From assembly GCF_001422365.1 (NCBI RefSeq), contig NZ_LMMT01000034.1, forward strand, positions 188,678 through 252,677: 64,000 nucleotides of DNA, in the 5' to 3' direction. Position numbers and translations under genes: made by a program. The stretch is from Pseudorhodoferax sp. Leaf265 (lineage in GTDB: Bacteria; Pseudomonadota; Gammaproteobacteria; Burkholderiales; Burkholderiaceae_C). This document shows, one piece after another, positions 28,235 to 35,763 of the stretch; the stretch's first letter is position 1, and each line of letters opens with the position of its first letter. The notes under the pieces were generated by a model. The model made no database searches. It had not been told where the DNA came from and saw only the letters and a program-made list of their open reading frames with translations.

Positions 28235-29329
28235 ATGCCTCATCCCTTGATCGACAGCATCACAGCCCATGCCCAGATGTTCGTGAAGCTGCGCCGCGAG
28301 CTGCAGTCGTCCGGCGAACGCGCCCCGGCGGACCTGCACACCAGCGACCTCGTGGCGGGACGCCTGGAGCAGTGGGGTTACAAGGTGGACCGCGGGCTGG
28401 GCGGCAGCAGCATCGTGGCCCAGCTGCGGCGTGGCAAGGGCACCAAACGCCTGGGCCTGCGCGCGGACATGGGGGCGCTGCCGATGCAGCCCGGCTCGGC
28501 CGGAAGCCAGTTCGGCCACACCGCCATGCTGCTTGCTGCGGCCCACTACCTGGCGCGCCAGGGTGACTTCAGCGGCACGCTGAACCTGGTCTTCCAGAGC
28601 ACAGACCAAACCGAGGGTGGGGCCCGCCGCATGGTGGCCGATGGCCTGTTCGACCAATTCCCCTGCGATGCCATCTTCGCGATGCACAGCGCGGCCCGCC
28701 ATCCGCAAGGCCGGCTGCTGCTGCGCGACGGGCCGGCCATGGCCTCGCACGACGAGGTGTCCATCACGCTGCACGGCGACGCGCCGCATGGTGCGGCCGA
28801 TCCTGTGGTGGCAGGTGCGGCCATCGTGATGGGACTGCAGAGCATTGCGGCGCACACCGACGCGCAGCAGCTGGTGGCGGTCCAGATCAGCGGCTTCGAA
28901 GCCAGGGCCGTTGCACAGGCCGTGGCGCCCAACGCGACGCTGCAACTCGGCGTGCGGGCGCTCGACCCGGCCGTGCGCGACAACCTGCAACGCCGCGTCA
29001 CCGCGTTGACCGAACTGCAAGCGCTCAGCTACGGGGTGCAAGCCACGGTCGACTACCGGCGGCAAGCGCCGGTGCTGGTCAACAGCCCTCTGGAGACGGA
29101 GTTTGCGCGCCAGCTGGCCATGGAACTGCTCGGTCCAGGCCAGGTGGAACTGCAGGTGCCCGCGTTTGCAGGCCGCGACGACTTCGCGTTCATGCTGGAG
29201 CAGGTGCCGGGCAGCTACCTGCTGCTGGGCAACGGCGACGGCCCGGCGCAGGACTTCAACGAAGCCAACTTGCCGATCGGCGCCGCCTACTGGGCCATGC
29301 TGGCCCAGTGCTACCTGCACGGCAGCTGA
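28235..29329 (+). CDS. M20D-amidohydrolase-fold protein lacking the metal-binding residues
   Basis: A 364-residue protein that follows the hippurate/IAA-amino-acid hydrolase (M20D) pattern along its whole length: RADMGALP, GHTAMLLAAAHYLA, GGARRMVADGLFDQFPCDAIFAMH, the dimerisation-domain stretch DPVVAGAAIVMGLQ, and DDFAFMLEQVPGSYLLLGNGDG. The zinc/manganese ligands are missing: the usual HACGHDGH segment reads SAGSQFGH, the PAEE pair reads STDQ, and the C-terminal HNP histidine loop is deleted. The frame is intact, so this looks like a maintained pseudo-enzyme with a new role. The start has an AGGAGAAA site. The stop is directly adjacent to the convergent thiolase stop. Confidence 0.85.
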   Translation: MPHPLIDSITAHAQMFVKLRRELQSSGERAPADLHTSDLVAGRLEQWGYKVDRGLGGSSIVAQLRRGKGTKRLGLRADMGALPMQPGSAGSQFGHTAMLLAAAHYLARQGDFSGTLNLVFQSTDQTEGGARRMVADGLFDQFPCDAIFAMHSAARHPQGRLLLRDGPAMASHDEVSITLHGDAPHGAADPVVAGAAIVMGLQSIAAHTDAQQLVAVQISGFEARAVAQAVAPNATLQLGVRALDPAVRDNLQRRVTALTELQALSYGVQATVDYRRQAPVLVNSPLETEFARQLAMELLGPGQVELQVPAFAGRDDFAFMLEQVPGSYLLLGNGDGPAQDFNEANLPIGAAYWAMLAQCYLHGS

Positions 29330-30514
29330 TCAGACCCGCTCGAACACGGCGGCGATGCCCTGGCCGCCGCCGATGCACATCGTGACCAGCGCATAGCGAC
29401 CACCCACGCGCTGCAACTCGTACAGCGCCTTGACGGTGATCACGGCGCCGGTGGCGCCGATCGGGTGGCCCAGCGAGATGCCCGAGCCGTTCGGATTCAC
29501 CTTGGCCGGGTCCAGGCCCAGGTCCTTGGTGACGGCGCAGGCCTGGGCCGCGAAGGCCTCGTTGGCCTCGATCACGTCCAGGTCCGAGACCTTCAGGCCC
29601 AGCTTCTCCAGCAGCTTCTTGCTGGCCGGCACCGGGCCGATGCCCATGTACTTGGGGTCCACGCCGGCATGGGCGTAGCCGACCAAACGTGCCAAGGGCA
29701 CCAGGCCACGCGCCTTGGCCACCGAGGCTTCCATCAGCACCACGGCGGCGGCCGCATCGTTCAGGCCCGAAGCATTGCCGGCCGTGACCGTGCCGTTCTC
29801 CTTCACGAACACGGGCTTGAGCTTGGCCATGTCTTCCACGGTCGCGTCGGCGCGGAAGTGCTCGTCGGTGTCGAACACCACGTCGCCCTTGCGGCCCTTG
29901 GAGACCACCGGGACGATCTGCTCCTTGAAGTAGCCCGCGGCGCTCGCCTTTGCGGCGCGGCGGTGGCTTTCCACGGCCAGGCCGTCCTGGTCGGCGCGCG
30001 TGATGCCCCACTTGGCGGCGATGTTCTCGGCCGTCACGCCCATGTGGATGGTGTGGAAGGGGTCGTGCAGCGCGCCGACCATCATGTCCACGAGCTTGGT
30101 GTCGCCCATGCGGGCACCCCAGCGCGCGTTGAGCGAGGCGTAGGGTGCGCGGCTCATGCTCTCGGCCCCGGCGCCGATGGCGATGTCGGTATCGCCCAGC
30201 AGGATGGACTGCGCGGCCGAGACGATGGCCTGCAGGCCCGAGCCGCACAGGCGGTTGACGTTGAAAGCCGGCGTGTCCTCGCTGCAGCCGCCTTCGAGCG
30301 CGGCCACACGCGAGAGGTACATGTCGCGCGGCTCGGTGTTGACCACGTGGCCGAACACCACGTGGCCCACGTCCTTGCCTAGGGCGTTGGCGCGCGCCAG
30401 CGATTCGCGCACGACCAGCGCACCCAGCTGCGTGGGTGGCACGTCCTTGAGGCTGCCCCCGAAAGTACCGATGGCGGTGCGCACACCGCTGACGACGACG
30501 ACTTCACGACCCAT
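29330..30514 (-). CDS. Acetyl-CoA C-acetyltransferase (thiolase)
   Basis: A 394-residue thiolase that interconverts acetoacetyl-CoA or longer 3-ketoacyl-CoA with acetyl-CoA. The acylated cysteine is in NVNRLCGSGLQAI (about residue 90). The catalytic histidine is in GISLGHPIGATGA (about 350), and the second cysteine is in TMCIGGGQG (about 380). The tetramerisation-loop region and ESMSRAPY are typical of the PhaA/BktB group. AGGAG precedes the ATG. It may serve acetoacetyl-CoA produced by the CoA-transferase or polyhydroxyalkanoate synthesis; no pha genes are in view. Confidence 0.94.
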   Translation of the reverse strand: MGREVVVVSGVRTAIGTFGGSLKDVPPTQLGALVVRESLARANALGKDVGHVVFGHVVNTEPRDMYLSRVAALEGGCSEDTPAFNVNRLCGSGLQAIVSAAQSILLGDTDIAIGAGAESMSRAPYASLNARWGARMGDTKLVDMMVGALHDPFHTIHMGVTAENIAAKWGITRADQDGLAVESHRRAAKASAAGYFKEQIVPVVSKGRKGDVVFDTDEHFRADATVEDMAKLKPVFVKENGTVTAGNASGLNDAAAAVVLMEASVAKARGLVPLARLVGYAHAGVDPKYMGIGPVPASKKLLEKLGLKVSDLDVIEANEAFAAQACAVTKDLGLDPAKVNPNGSGISLGHPIGATGAVITVKALYELQRVGGRYALVTMCIGGGQGIAAVFERV

Positions 30515-30605
30515 GTTGTTGCTCCTGAAGGGAAGAAAAAATTCGCCGGCAATCTTCCCATGCGGATCGCCGGCCCGGTGTCACCGAGCTGCCAAAGGTA
30601 ACAAT

Positions 30606-31046
30606 TCAGTGCACGCCGTGCACGTGCCGTCGCCGTGCCTGTACGGCGGGCAGCGGTTCTTCGGCCAGGCTTTTGAGGATGCCGCAGTCGCCCGTCGCCT
30701 GGGCCGCCTGGCACTGGCTGCGCAGCGCCTTGAGCTGACGCTCCAGCGCGCGCAACTCGCGGATGCGCTGCGCCACATGGCCGATGTGGGCGTCCAGCAG
30801 CGCATTGACGCCACCGCAGTCGCCGCCCGGCGCGTCCTGGAACTGCAGCAGCGTGCGGATCTCGTCCAGCGCCATGTCCAGTGCGCGGCAATGCCGGATG
30901 AAGGACAGGCGCTGCACATGGCTCTCGGCGTAGTCGCGGTAGTTGCCCTCGGTGCGTGGCGCGGTCGGCAGCAGCCCGGCGCGCTCGTAGTAACGGATGG
31001 TTTCCACCGGTGTGTCGGTGGCTGCGGCCAGTTGTCCGATCTTCAT
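30606..31046 (-). CDS. cadR: MerR-family Cd(II)/Pb(II)-responsive regulator
   Basis: A 146-residue MerR regulator. The N-terminal helix-turn-helix MKIGQLAAATDTPVETIRYYERAGLLP is followed by a dimerisation helix. Metal-binding cysteines are at 77 (GGDCGG), 112 (SQCQ) and 121 (GDCG), the pattern of CadR/PbrR, and there is a His-rich tail HVHGVH. It is divergent from the metal ATPase gene with only 61 bases between, which include a MerR-type promoter. It should repress and, on metal binding, activate cadA by DNA distortion. Confidence 0.93.
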   Translation of the reverse strand: MKIGQLAAATDTPVETIRYYERAGLLPTAPRTEGNYRDYAESHVQRLSFIRHCRALDMALDEIRTLLQFQDAPGGDCGGVNALLDAHIGHVAQRIRELRALERQLKALRSQCQAAQATGDCGILKSLAEEPLPAVQARRRHVHGVH

Positions 31047-31051
31047 GGCGC

Positions 31052-31082
31052 TTGACTCTACAGTGGCTTCAGGGTTTCCAAT
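31052..31082 (+). promoter_or_regulatory. MerR-type promoter of cadA with dyad operator
   Basis: TTGACT (-35, 31052-31057) and TCCAAT (-10, 31077-31082) are 19 bases apart, the long spacer typical of MerR-activated promoters. The spacer carries the dyad ACTCTACAGTGGCTTCAGGGT, written here as two arms around GTGGC. Confidence 0.8.
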
Positions 31083-31107
31083 GCCTGCAACCGAGGAAAG
31101 ACACCGC

Positions 31108-33120
31108 ATGAAGCATTGCTGTTCAGAACCCGTGCCGCAGGCGCAGACCGTCCACACAGGCCACCACCACACTCCTGGCCAGGCGCATGGCCACGAGGAC
31201 CACGACCACCACGACGAGGGTGAGGGAGGCCACCTGCACGACCACGACCATGGCGCAGGCCCGGGCGTGGGCCGCCTGGGCGCAGCGCTGGCCCTGGCCA
31301 TCGCGGCCGAGCTGGTGCATTTCATGGCCGGCGATGCGCTGTGGTCCAAAGGGCTGGGCCTGGCCGTGGCCGCTGCGGCCATCGGCCTGTCGGGCATGGA
31401 GACTTACACCCAGGGCTTCGCCGCGCTGCGCCGCGGCCGGCTCAACATCAACGCGCTCATGAGCGTGGCCGTCACAGGCGCCTTCCTGATCGGCCAATGG
31501 CCCGAGGCCGCCATGGTCATGGCGCTGTACGCGATCGCCGAACTCATCGAAGGCCGCGCGGCCGACCGTGCCCGCAACGCCATTGCCGGTCTGCTGGCGC
31601 TGGCGCCCGAGCAGGCCGACGTGCTCCAGGCCGATGGCAGCTGGCGCGCGCAACCCGCGGCCGAGGTGCCGCTCGGCGCCGTCGTGCGCATCCGCCCCGG
31701 CGAGCGCGTACCGCTGGACGGCACCGTCACCGAGGGCCGCAGCAGCATCGACCAGTCTCCGGTCACGGGCGAGAGCCTGCCGGTCGACAAGGGCCCGGGC
31801 GACACCGTGTTCGCCGGCACCGTCAACGCCGAGGGCGCACTGCAGTTCCGCGTGACGGCCGCGGCCGGCAACACCACGCTGTCCCGCATCATCCACGCGG
31901 TGGAGCAGGCCCAGGCCACGCGCGCGCCCACGCAGCGCTTCGTCGACCGCTTCGCCGCCGTCTACACGCCGGCCGTGTTCGTGCTGGCCCTGGCCGTTGC
32001 ACTGGGCGGGCCCTTGCTGTTCGGCATCGCCTGGCTGGACGCCGTCTACAAGGCGCTGGTGCTGCTGGTCGTGGCCTGCCCCTGCGCGCTGGTGATCGCC
32101 ACGCCCGTCACCGTGGTCAGCGCGCTGGCCGCGGCCGCGCGGCGCGGCATCCTGGTCAAGGGCGGCAGCCATCTGGAGAACGCGCGGCTCATCAAGGCCA
32201 TCGCGCTGGACAAGACCGGCACCATCACGGCCGGCAAGCCGCAGCTGGTGCACTGGGAAGCCCTGGGTACGGACGGCGACGCGCTGGCCGGCCTGGCCGC
32301 CGCACTGGCTGCACGGTCGGACCACCCGGTCTCGCGCGCGATCGTGCAGGGGATCGACGCGGCGCAGCTGCCCGTCGATGGCTTCCGCGCATTGCCCGGC
32401 CGCGGCGTGCAGGGCCGCGTCAACGGTCGCGAACTCGTGCTGGGCAACCACCGGCTCATCGAAGAACGCGGCCAGTGCAGCGCGGAATTGGAAGCCCTGC
32501 TGCGCACGCACGAGGAGCAGGGCCGCACGCTCACGCTGCTGGCCGATGCCGGCGGCGTGCTGGCGCTGTTCGCCGTGGCCGACACCATCAAGGACAGCTC
32601 GCGCGAAGCGGTTGCCGAACTCCAGCGCCTGGGCGTGGTGCCCGTCATGCTGACCGGCGACAACCTCGCCACCGCGCAGACCGTGGCGCGCCAGGCCGGC
32701 ATCGCCGAGGTGCAGGGCAACCTGCTGCCCGAGGACAAGCTGGCCGCCATCGAGGCCCTGCAACAGCGCCATGGCGCCACCGCCATGACGGGCGACGGCA
32801 TCAACGATGCACCGGCGCTTGCGCGCGCCGAGATCGGCTTCGCCATGGGCGGCGCCGGCACCGACGTGGCCATGGAGGCGGCCGACGTCGTCATCATGAA
32901 CGACGACCTGCGCCGCATTCCCGAGACCATCCGGCTGTCGCGCAGCACGCATGGCGTGCTGTGGCAGAACATCGTGCTCGCGCTGGGCATCAAGTCGGTG
33001 TTCATGGTGTTGGCGCTGCTGGGCACGGCGACGATGTGGATGGCCGTGTTCGCCGACATGGGGGCCACGCTGCTGGTGGTGGCCAACGGGCTGCGCCTGC
33101 TGCGCGCACGCCAGGGCTGA
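31108..33120 (+). CDS. cadA: Heavy-metal-translocating P1B-type ATPase (Zn/Cd/Pb efflux)
   Basis: A 670-residue P1B ATPase. The transmembrane metal motif CPC is at 324-326 (VVACPCALVIATPV), the phosphorylated aspartate is in DKTGTIT (about 368), the actuator motif TGES is at 220-223 and the hinge is GDGINDAPALARA. The N-terminus has no HMA ferredoxin-like domain. Instead it has Cys-Cys (MKHCCSEP) and about 50 residues rich in histidine and acidic residues, a probable zinc or cadmium chelating tail. It is controlled by the divergent CadR. Its stop is immediately followed by a MITE-like element. Confidence 0.94.
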   Translation: MKHCCSEPVPQAQTVHTGHHHTPGQAHGHEDHDHHDEGEGGHLHDHDHGAGPGVGRLGAALALAIAAELVHFMAGDALWSKGLGLAVAAAAIGLSGMETYTQGFAALRRGRLNINALMSVAVTGAFLIGQWPEAAMVMALYAIAELIEGRAADRARNAIAGLLALAPEQADVLQADGSWRAQPAAEVPLGAVVRIRPGERVPLDGTVTEGRSSIDQSPVTGESLPVDKGPGDTVFAGTVNAEGALQFRVTAAAGNTTLSRIIHAVEQAQATRAPTQRFVDRFAAVYTPAVFVLALAVALGGPLLFGIAWLDAVYKALVLLVVACPCALVIATPVTVVSALAAAARRGILVKGGSHLENARLIKAIALDKTGTITAGKPQLVHWEALGTDGDALAGLAAALAARSDHPVSRAIVQGIDAAQLPVDGFRALPGRGVQGRVNGRELVLGNHRLIEERGQCSAELEALLRTHEEQGRTLTLLADAGGVLALFAVADTIKDSSREAVAELQRLGVVPVMLTGDNLATAQTVARQAGIAEVQGNLLPEDKLAAIEALQQRHGATAMTGDGINDAPALARAEIGFAMGGAGTDVAMEAADVVIMNDDLRRIPETIRLSRSTHGVLWQNIVLALGIKSVFMVLALLGTATMWMAVFADMGATLLVVANGLRLLRARQG

Positions 33121-33363
33121 TTCAACCTAGATTCGGCAGTTGGATGCGCCCGAGGGCGCCGTGATCGGCGTGCCATGCAAGGCGCGACGACGCCGCGCAC
33201 TTCCGTGCGCAAGGAGGAGCAACGCCGCATGGCGCGGCGAGCGCAGTGCCGGCGGGGGCATAGCGTCCTCACCCGGAAGGTGCGGCTCGTCGAAGCCACA
33301 AATCCCGTGTCCACGCGGCCTGCATGGCGGCCGCGAGCGGTCAACTGCCCAATCTAGGTTCAA
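33121..33363. mobile_element. MITE-like element, 233 bp, with terminal inverted repeats and TTCAA duplication
   Basis: The left end (33126-33142) reads CCTAGATTCGGCAGTTG. The right end (33342-33358) is its inverse complement, with one mismatch (CCTAGATTGGGCAGTTG read inward). Both ends are flanked by a direct repeat TTCAA (33121-33125 and 33359-33363), as expected of a target-site duplication. No transposase frame fits inside, so mobilisation would need an enzyme in trans. It lies between the convergent cadA and LuxR genes. The right copy of TTCAA contains the LuxR stop codon, so neither protein is broken. Confidence 0.8.
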
Positions 33364-34163
33364 CCGGCTTCGCGCTCCAGCACGAGCGCGAACAGCTCGT
33401 TGCGGAAGTGGATGCCCAGCCGCGCGAACGCGCGGTTGCGGTAGGTCTTGACGGTGGGCAGCGACAGCGCGAGGTCGGCCGCGATGCCGTCCTGCGTCAT
33501 GCCGCGCAGGAGCCGCGTGCAGACGTCGAGCTCGCGCAGCGTGAGTTCGTCGTTGAGTTGCAGCAGGCGCTGGCGCAAGGCCTCGGGCGAGCGCTGCGGC
33601 TGCGGTGCCGGCCCGCGCAGCGCGACCTGTTTGCGCGCCAGCGCCAGCAGCGCGGGCGCCAGCTGCTCGAAGTCGCCGATCTGCGCATCGCTGAGAGCGC
33701 ACTGGTGTGCGTGCCTGTAGAAGTTGACGGCGAACAGCGCATCGTCCTCGCCGTGCTGCACGATGGACACGCGCTCGGCCATGCCATGGGCCTCGTAGAC
33801 GCGGGCGCGGTGCTCGTTCGGCACCTCGCGTGCCGTGATGTGGCACAGCTGGGTGCGCCGGCCCGGGCCGTCGTCGAAACGCAGGCTGCGGTCCTCGCGC
33901 ACGGGCCCCGACAGGTAGGCGTTCCAGCAGGCGCGCGTGGTGTCGGGAATGCCCAGGCTGGCCGACAAGTACAGCCGCGGCGCGCAGCCCGGCCCCACCT
34001 GGTAGACCGACCACGAGGCGGCTGGCAGGGTGGGGTGCAGGCGCTCCAGCAGCCGTGCGCCGAAATCGTCCTCCCCCAGCAGCTCGACCATGGCGCCCAC
34101 CGCCGGACCGATGCCGGCCGGCGGGCTGCCTGGTTGCCAGGCCGCGGGGGCCCATTTGCGCAT
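33360..34163 (-). CDS. LuxR-family transcriptional regulator
   Basis: A 267-residue protein with a C-terminal LuxR helix-turn-helix: LTLRELDVCTRLLRGMTQDGIAADLALSLPTVKTYRNRAFARLGI (about 207-251). The N-terminal 200 residues resemble a GAF-like sensory region but match nothing I recognise firmly. The start MRKWAPAAWQPG was chosen for context; an ATG 16 codons upstream lies in the promoter region. It diverges from the DUF3237 gene, which heads a probable catabolic operon it may control. The stop codon lies in the target duplication of the inserted element. Confidence 0.85.
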   Translation of the reverse strand: MRKWAPAAWQPGSPPAGIGPAVGAMVELLGEDDFGARLLERLHPTLPAASWSVYQVGPGCAPRLYLSASLGIPDTTRACWNAYLSGPVREDRSLRFDDGPGRRTQLCHITAREVPNEHRARVYEAHGMAERVSIVQHGEDDALFAVNFYRHAHQCALSDAQIGDFEQLAPALLALARKQVALRGPAPQPQRSPEALRQRLLQLNDELTLRELDVCTRLLRGMTQDGIAADLALSLPTVKTYRNRAFARLGIHFRNELFALVLEREAG

Positions 34164-34262
34164 GCGTGGTCTCCTGGTTCTCCCGTCATCCTCAGGGATG
34201 ACAGCCGCCAACGCAGGGCGGATTTACGCTAGTCCGCGATTGTCACCGCTTTGACGCACACC

Positions 34263-34736
34263 ATGGAACCCGACGCGATCCCCATTCCCCAACTGCGCTT
34301 CTTCGCCGGCTTGTCGGTCGAAGTGGCCGAGCCCCAGCAGGTCGGCGCCGTCCCGCACGGCGTGCGCCGCGTGATCCCCATCCTGGGCGGCCAGGCCCAG
34401 GGCGAGGGCTGGCGCGGCCGCGTGCTGCCCGGCGGCGCCGACTTCCAGCTCATCGTGCACGCCGGCTATGCCGAGCTCGACGCGCGCTACGTGCTGGAGA
34501 TCGACGGCGGCGACCTCGTCTTCGTGCAGAACCAGGCCGTGCGCAGCGGCCCGCCGGAACTCATGCAGCGCATCGCGCGCGGCGAGCCGGTGGACCCGGG
34601 TCACATCTACTTCCGCTGCCAGCCGCGCTTCGAGACCGCGTCGAAGGCGCTGGGCTGGATCAACGAGCGCCTGTTCGTGGGCGCCGGCGCGCGCCACCCC
34701 GACAAGGTCGTGATGCGCTTCTTCGCGCTCGACTGA
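34263..34736 (+). CDS. DUF3237 domain protein
   Basis: A 157-residue protein matching the DUF3237 pattern: an early RFFAGLSVEV strand, VIPILGGQAQGEGWRGRVLPGGADFQLI, DLVFVQNQAVRSGPPELMQRIARGE and PRFETASKALGWINERLFVGAGAR. The family is predicted to form a beta-barrel, has no proven function, and is often found in aromatic-compound catabolic clusters. It is followed after 27 bases by a Bug receptor gene and then the tannase-family esterase. ATG 34263 was chosen; a TTG four codons earlier is possible. Confidence 0.87.
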   Translation: MEPDAIPIPQLRFFAGLSVEVAEPQQVGAVPHGVRRVIPILGGQAQGEGWRGRVLPGGADFQLIVHAGYAELDARYVLEIDGGDLVFVQNQAVRSGPPELMQRIARGEPVDPGHIYFRCQPRFETASKALGWINERLFVGAGARHPDKVVMRFFALD

Positions 34737-34763
34737 ATCCCCACCATCCCCAGGAGACATGCC

Positions 34764-35738
34764 ATGAACTTCACCCGCCGCCTGGCGCTGTGCGCCGCCG
34801 CGCTCGTTCCCTTCGCCGCCCCGGCGCAAGCGCCTTCCTATCCCAACAAGCCCGTGCGCATCATCGTCGGCTTTCCGGCCGGCACCGGCCCCGACATCGT
34901 GGCGCGGCTGCTCGCGCAGAAGCTGTCCGAGGGCTGGGGCAACCTGGGCGTGATCGTGGACAACAAGCCCGGCGCGGCCGGCCTGATCGCTGCGTCCGAG
35001 GCCGCGCGCGCCGCGCCCGACGGCTACACGCTGATGCTGGGCGAGACCGGCCAGCTCGCCATCGCGCCCAGCAGCTACAACAAGCTGCCTTACGACCCGG
35101 CCAAGGATTTCGTGCCGGTCTCGCAGGTCGTGACGGCCGACTTCATCCTGCTCGTGAACCCGCAAAAGGTGCCGGCGAAGAACGTCAAGGAGTATGTGGA
35201 CTGGACGCGCCAGCAAAAGGGCATGTTCATGGCCACCTTCGGGGCCGGCACGCCAGGCCATTTCGGCGCCTTCATGTTCGGCGATGCGGTCGGCATCAAG
35301 CCCGAGCCTGTGCACTACAAGTCCACGGGCGACGCCATGAGCGGCATCTTCGGCGGCGACGTCTCTGGCGTGTTCGCCAGCGCGGGGCTGGCCGCGCCCA
35401 ACGTCAAGTCCGGCAAGCTCGTCGCGTTGGCCAGCACCGGTGCGCAGCGCACGGCTGTCTTGCCCGAGGTGCCGACCTTCAAGGAGCAGGGCTACGCCAA
35501 CCTGGAATTCAACTCCTGGTTCGGCATCGTCGCCCCGGCGAAGACGCCGCCCGAGATCGTTGCCAAGCTCAACGCCGACATCGTGCGCGCCATGCGCTCG
35601 CCGGACGGGCAAAAGAAGATGGAAGACGCGGGCTTCCATGTCACCGGCACGACGCAGCAGGACTTCGCCGCGCTGATCGCCGCGGACACGGCCAAGTGGG
35701 GCAAGGCGGTCGCCGCGACGGGCTTCAAGGCCGATTGA
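34764..35738 (+). CDS. Bug-type (tripartite tricarboxylate) periplasmic solute receptor
   Basis: A 324-residue periplasmic binding protein with a signal peptide (MNFTRRLALCAAALVPFAAPAQA). Family signatures are YPNKPVRIIVGFPAGTGPDIVARLLAQKL (about 27-55), VDNKPGAAGLIAASEAARAAPDGYTLML, and LPEVPTFKEQGY. Such receptors bind carboxylates, including terephthalate, urocanate, citrate and nicotinate. No membrane subunits are adjacent, which is usual for Bug proteins. The following gene, a tannase-like lipoprotein 25 bases away, suggests the ligand is the acid released by that esterase. Confidence 0.94.
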   Translation: MNFTRRLALCAAALVPFAAPAQAPSYPNKPVRIIVGFPAGTGPDIVARLLAQKLSEGWGNLGVIVDNKPGAAGLIAASEAARAAPDGYTLMLGETGQLAIAPSSYNKLPYDPAKDFVPVSQVVTADFILLVNPQKVPAKNVKEYVDWTRQQKGMFMATFGAGTPGHFGAFMFGDAVGIKPEPVHYKSTGDAMSGIFGGDVSGVFASAGLAAPNVKSGKLVALASTGAQRTAVLPEVPTFKEQGYANLEFNSWFGIVAPAKTPPEIVAKLNADIVRAMRSPDGQKKMEDAGFHVTGTTQQDFAALIAADTAKWGKAVAATGFKAD

Positions 35739-35763
35739 CACACCACCAAGAGGAGACAAGCAG

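Noticed and set aside
33140-33451. A plus-strand frame through the inverted-repeat element that could be a small transposase-related protein.
   Set aside because: It has no similarity to transposases, is arginine/cysteine-rich and continues antisense into the LuxR gene.
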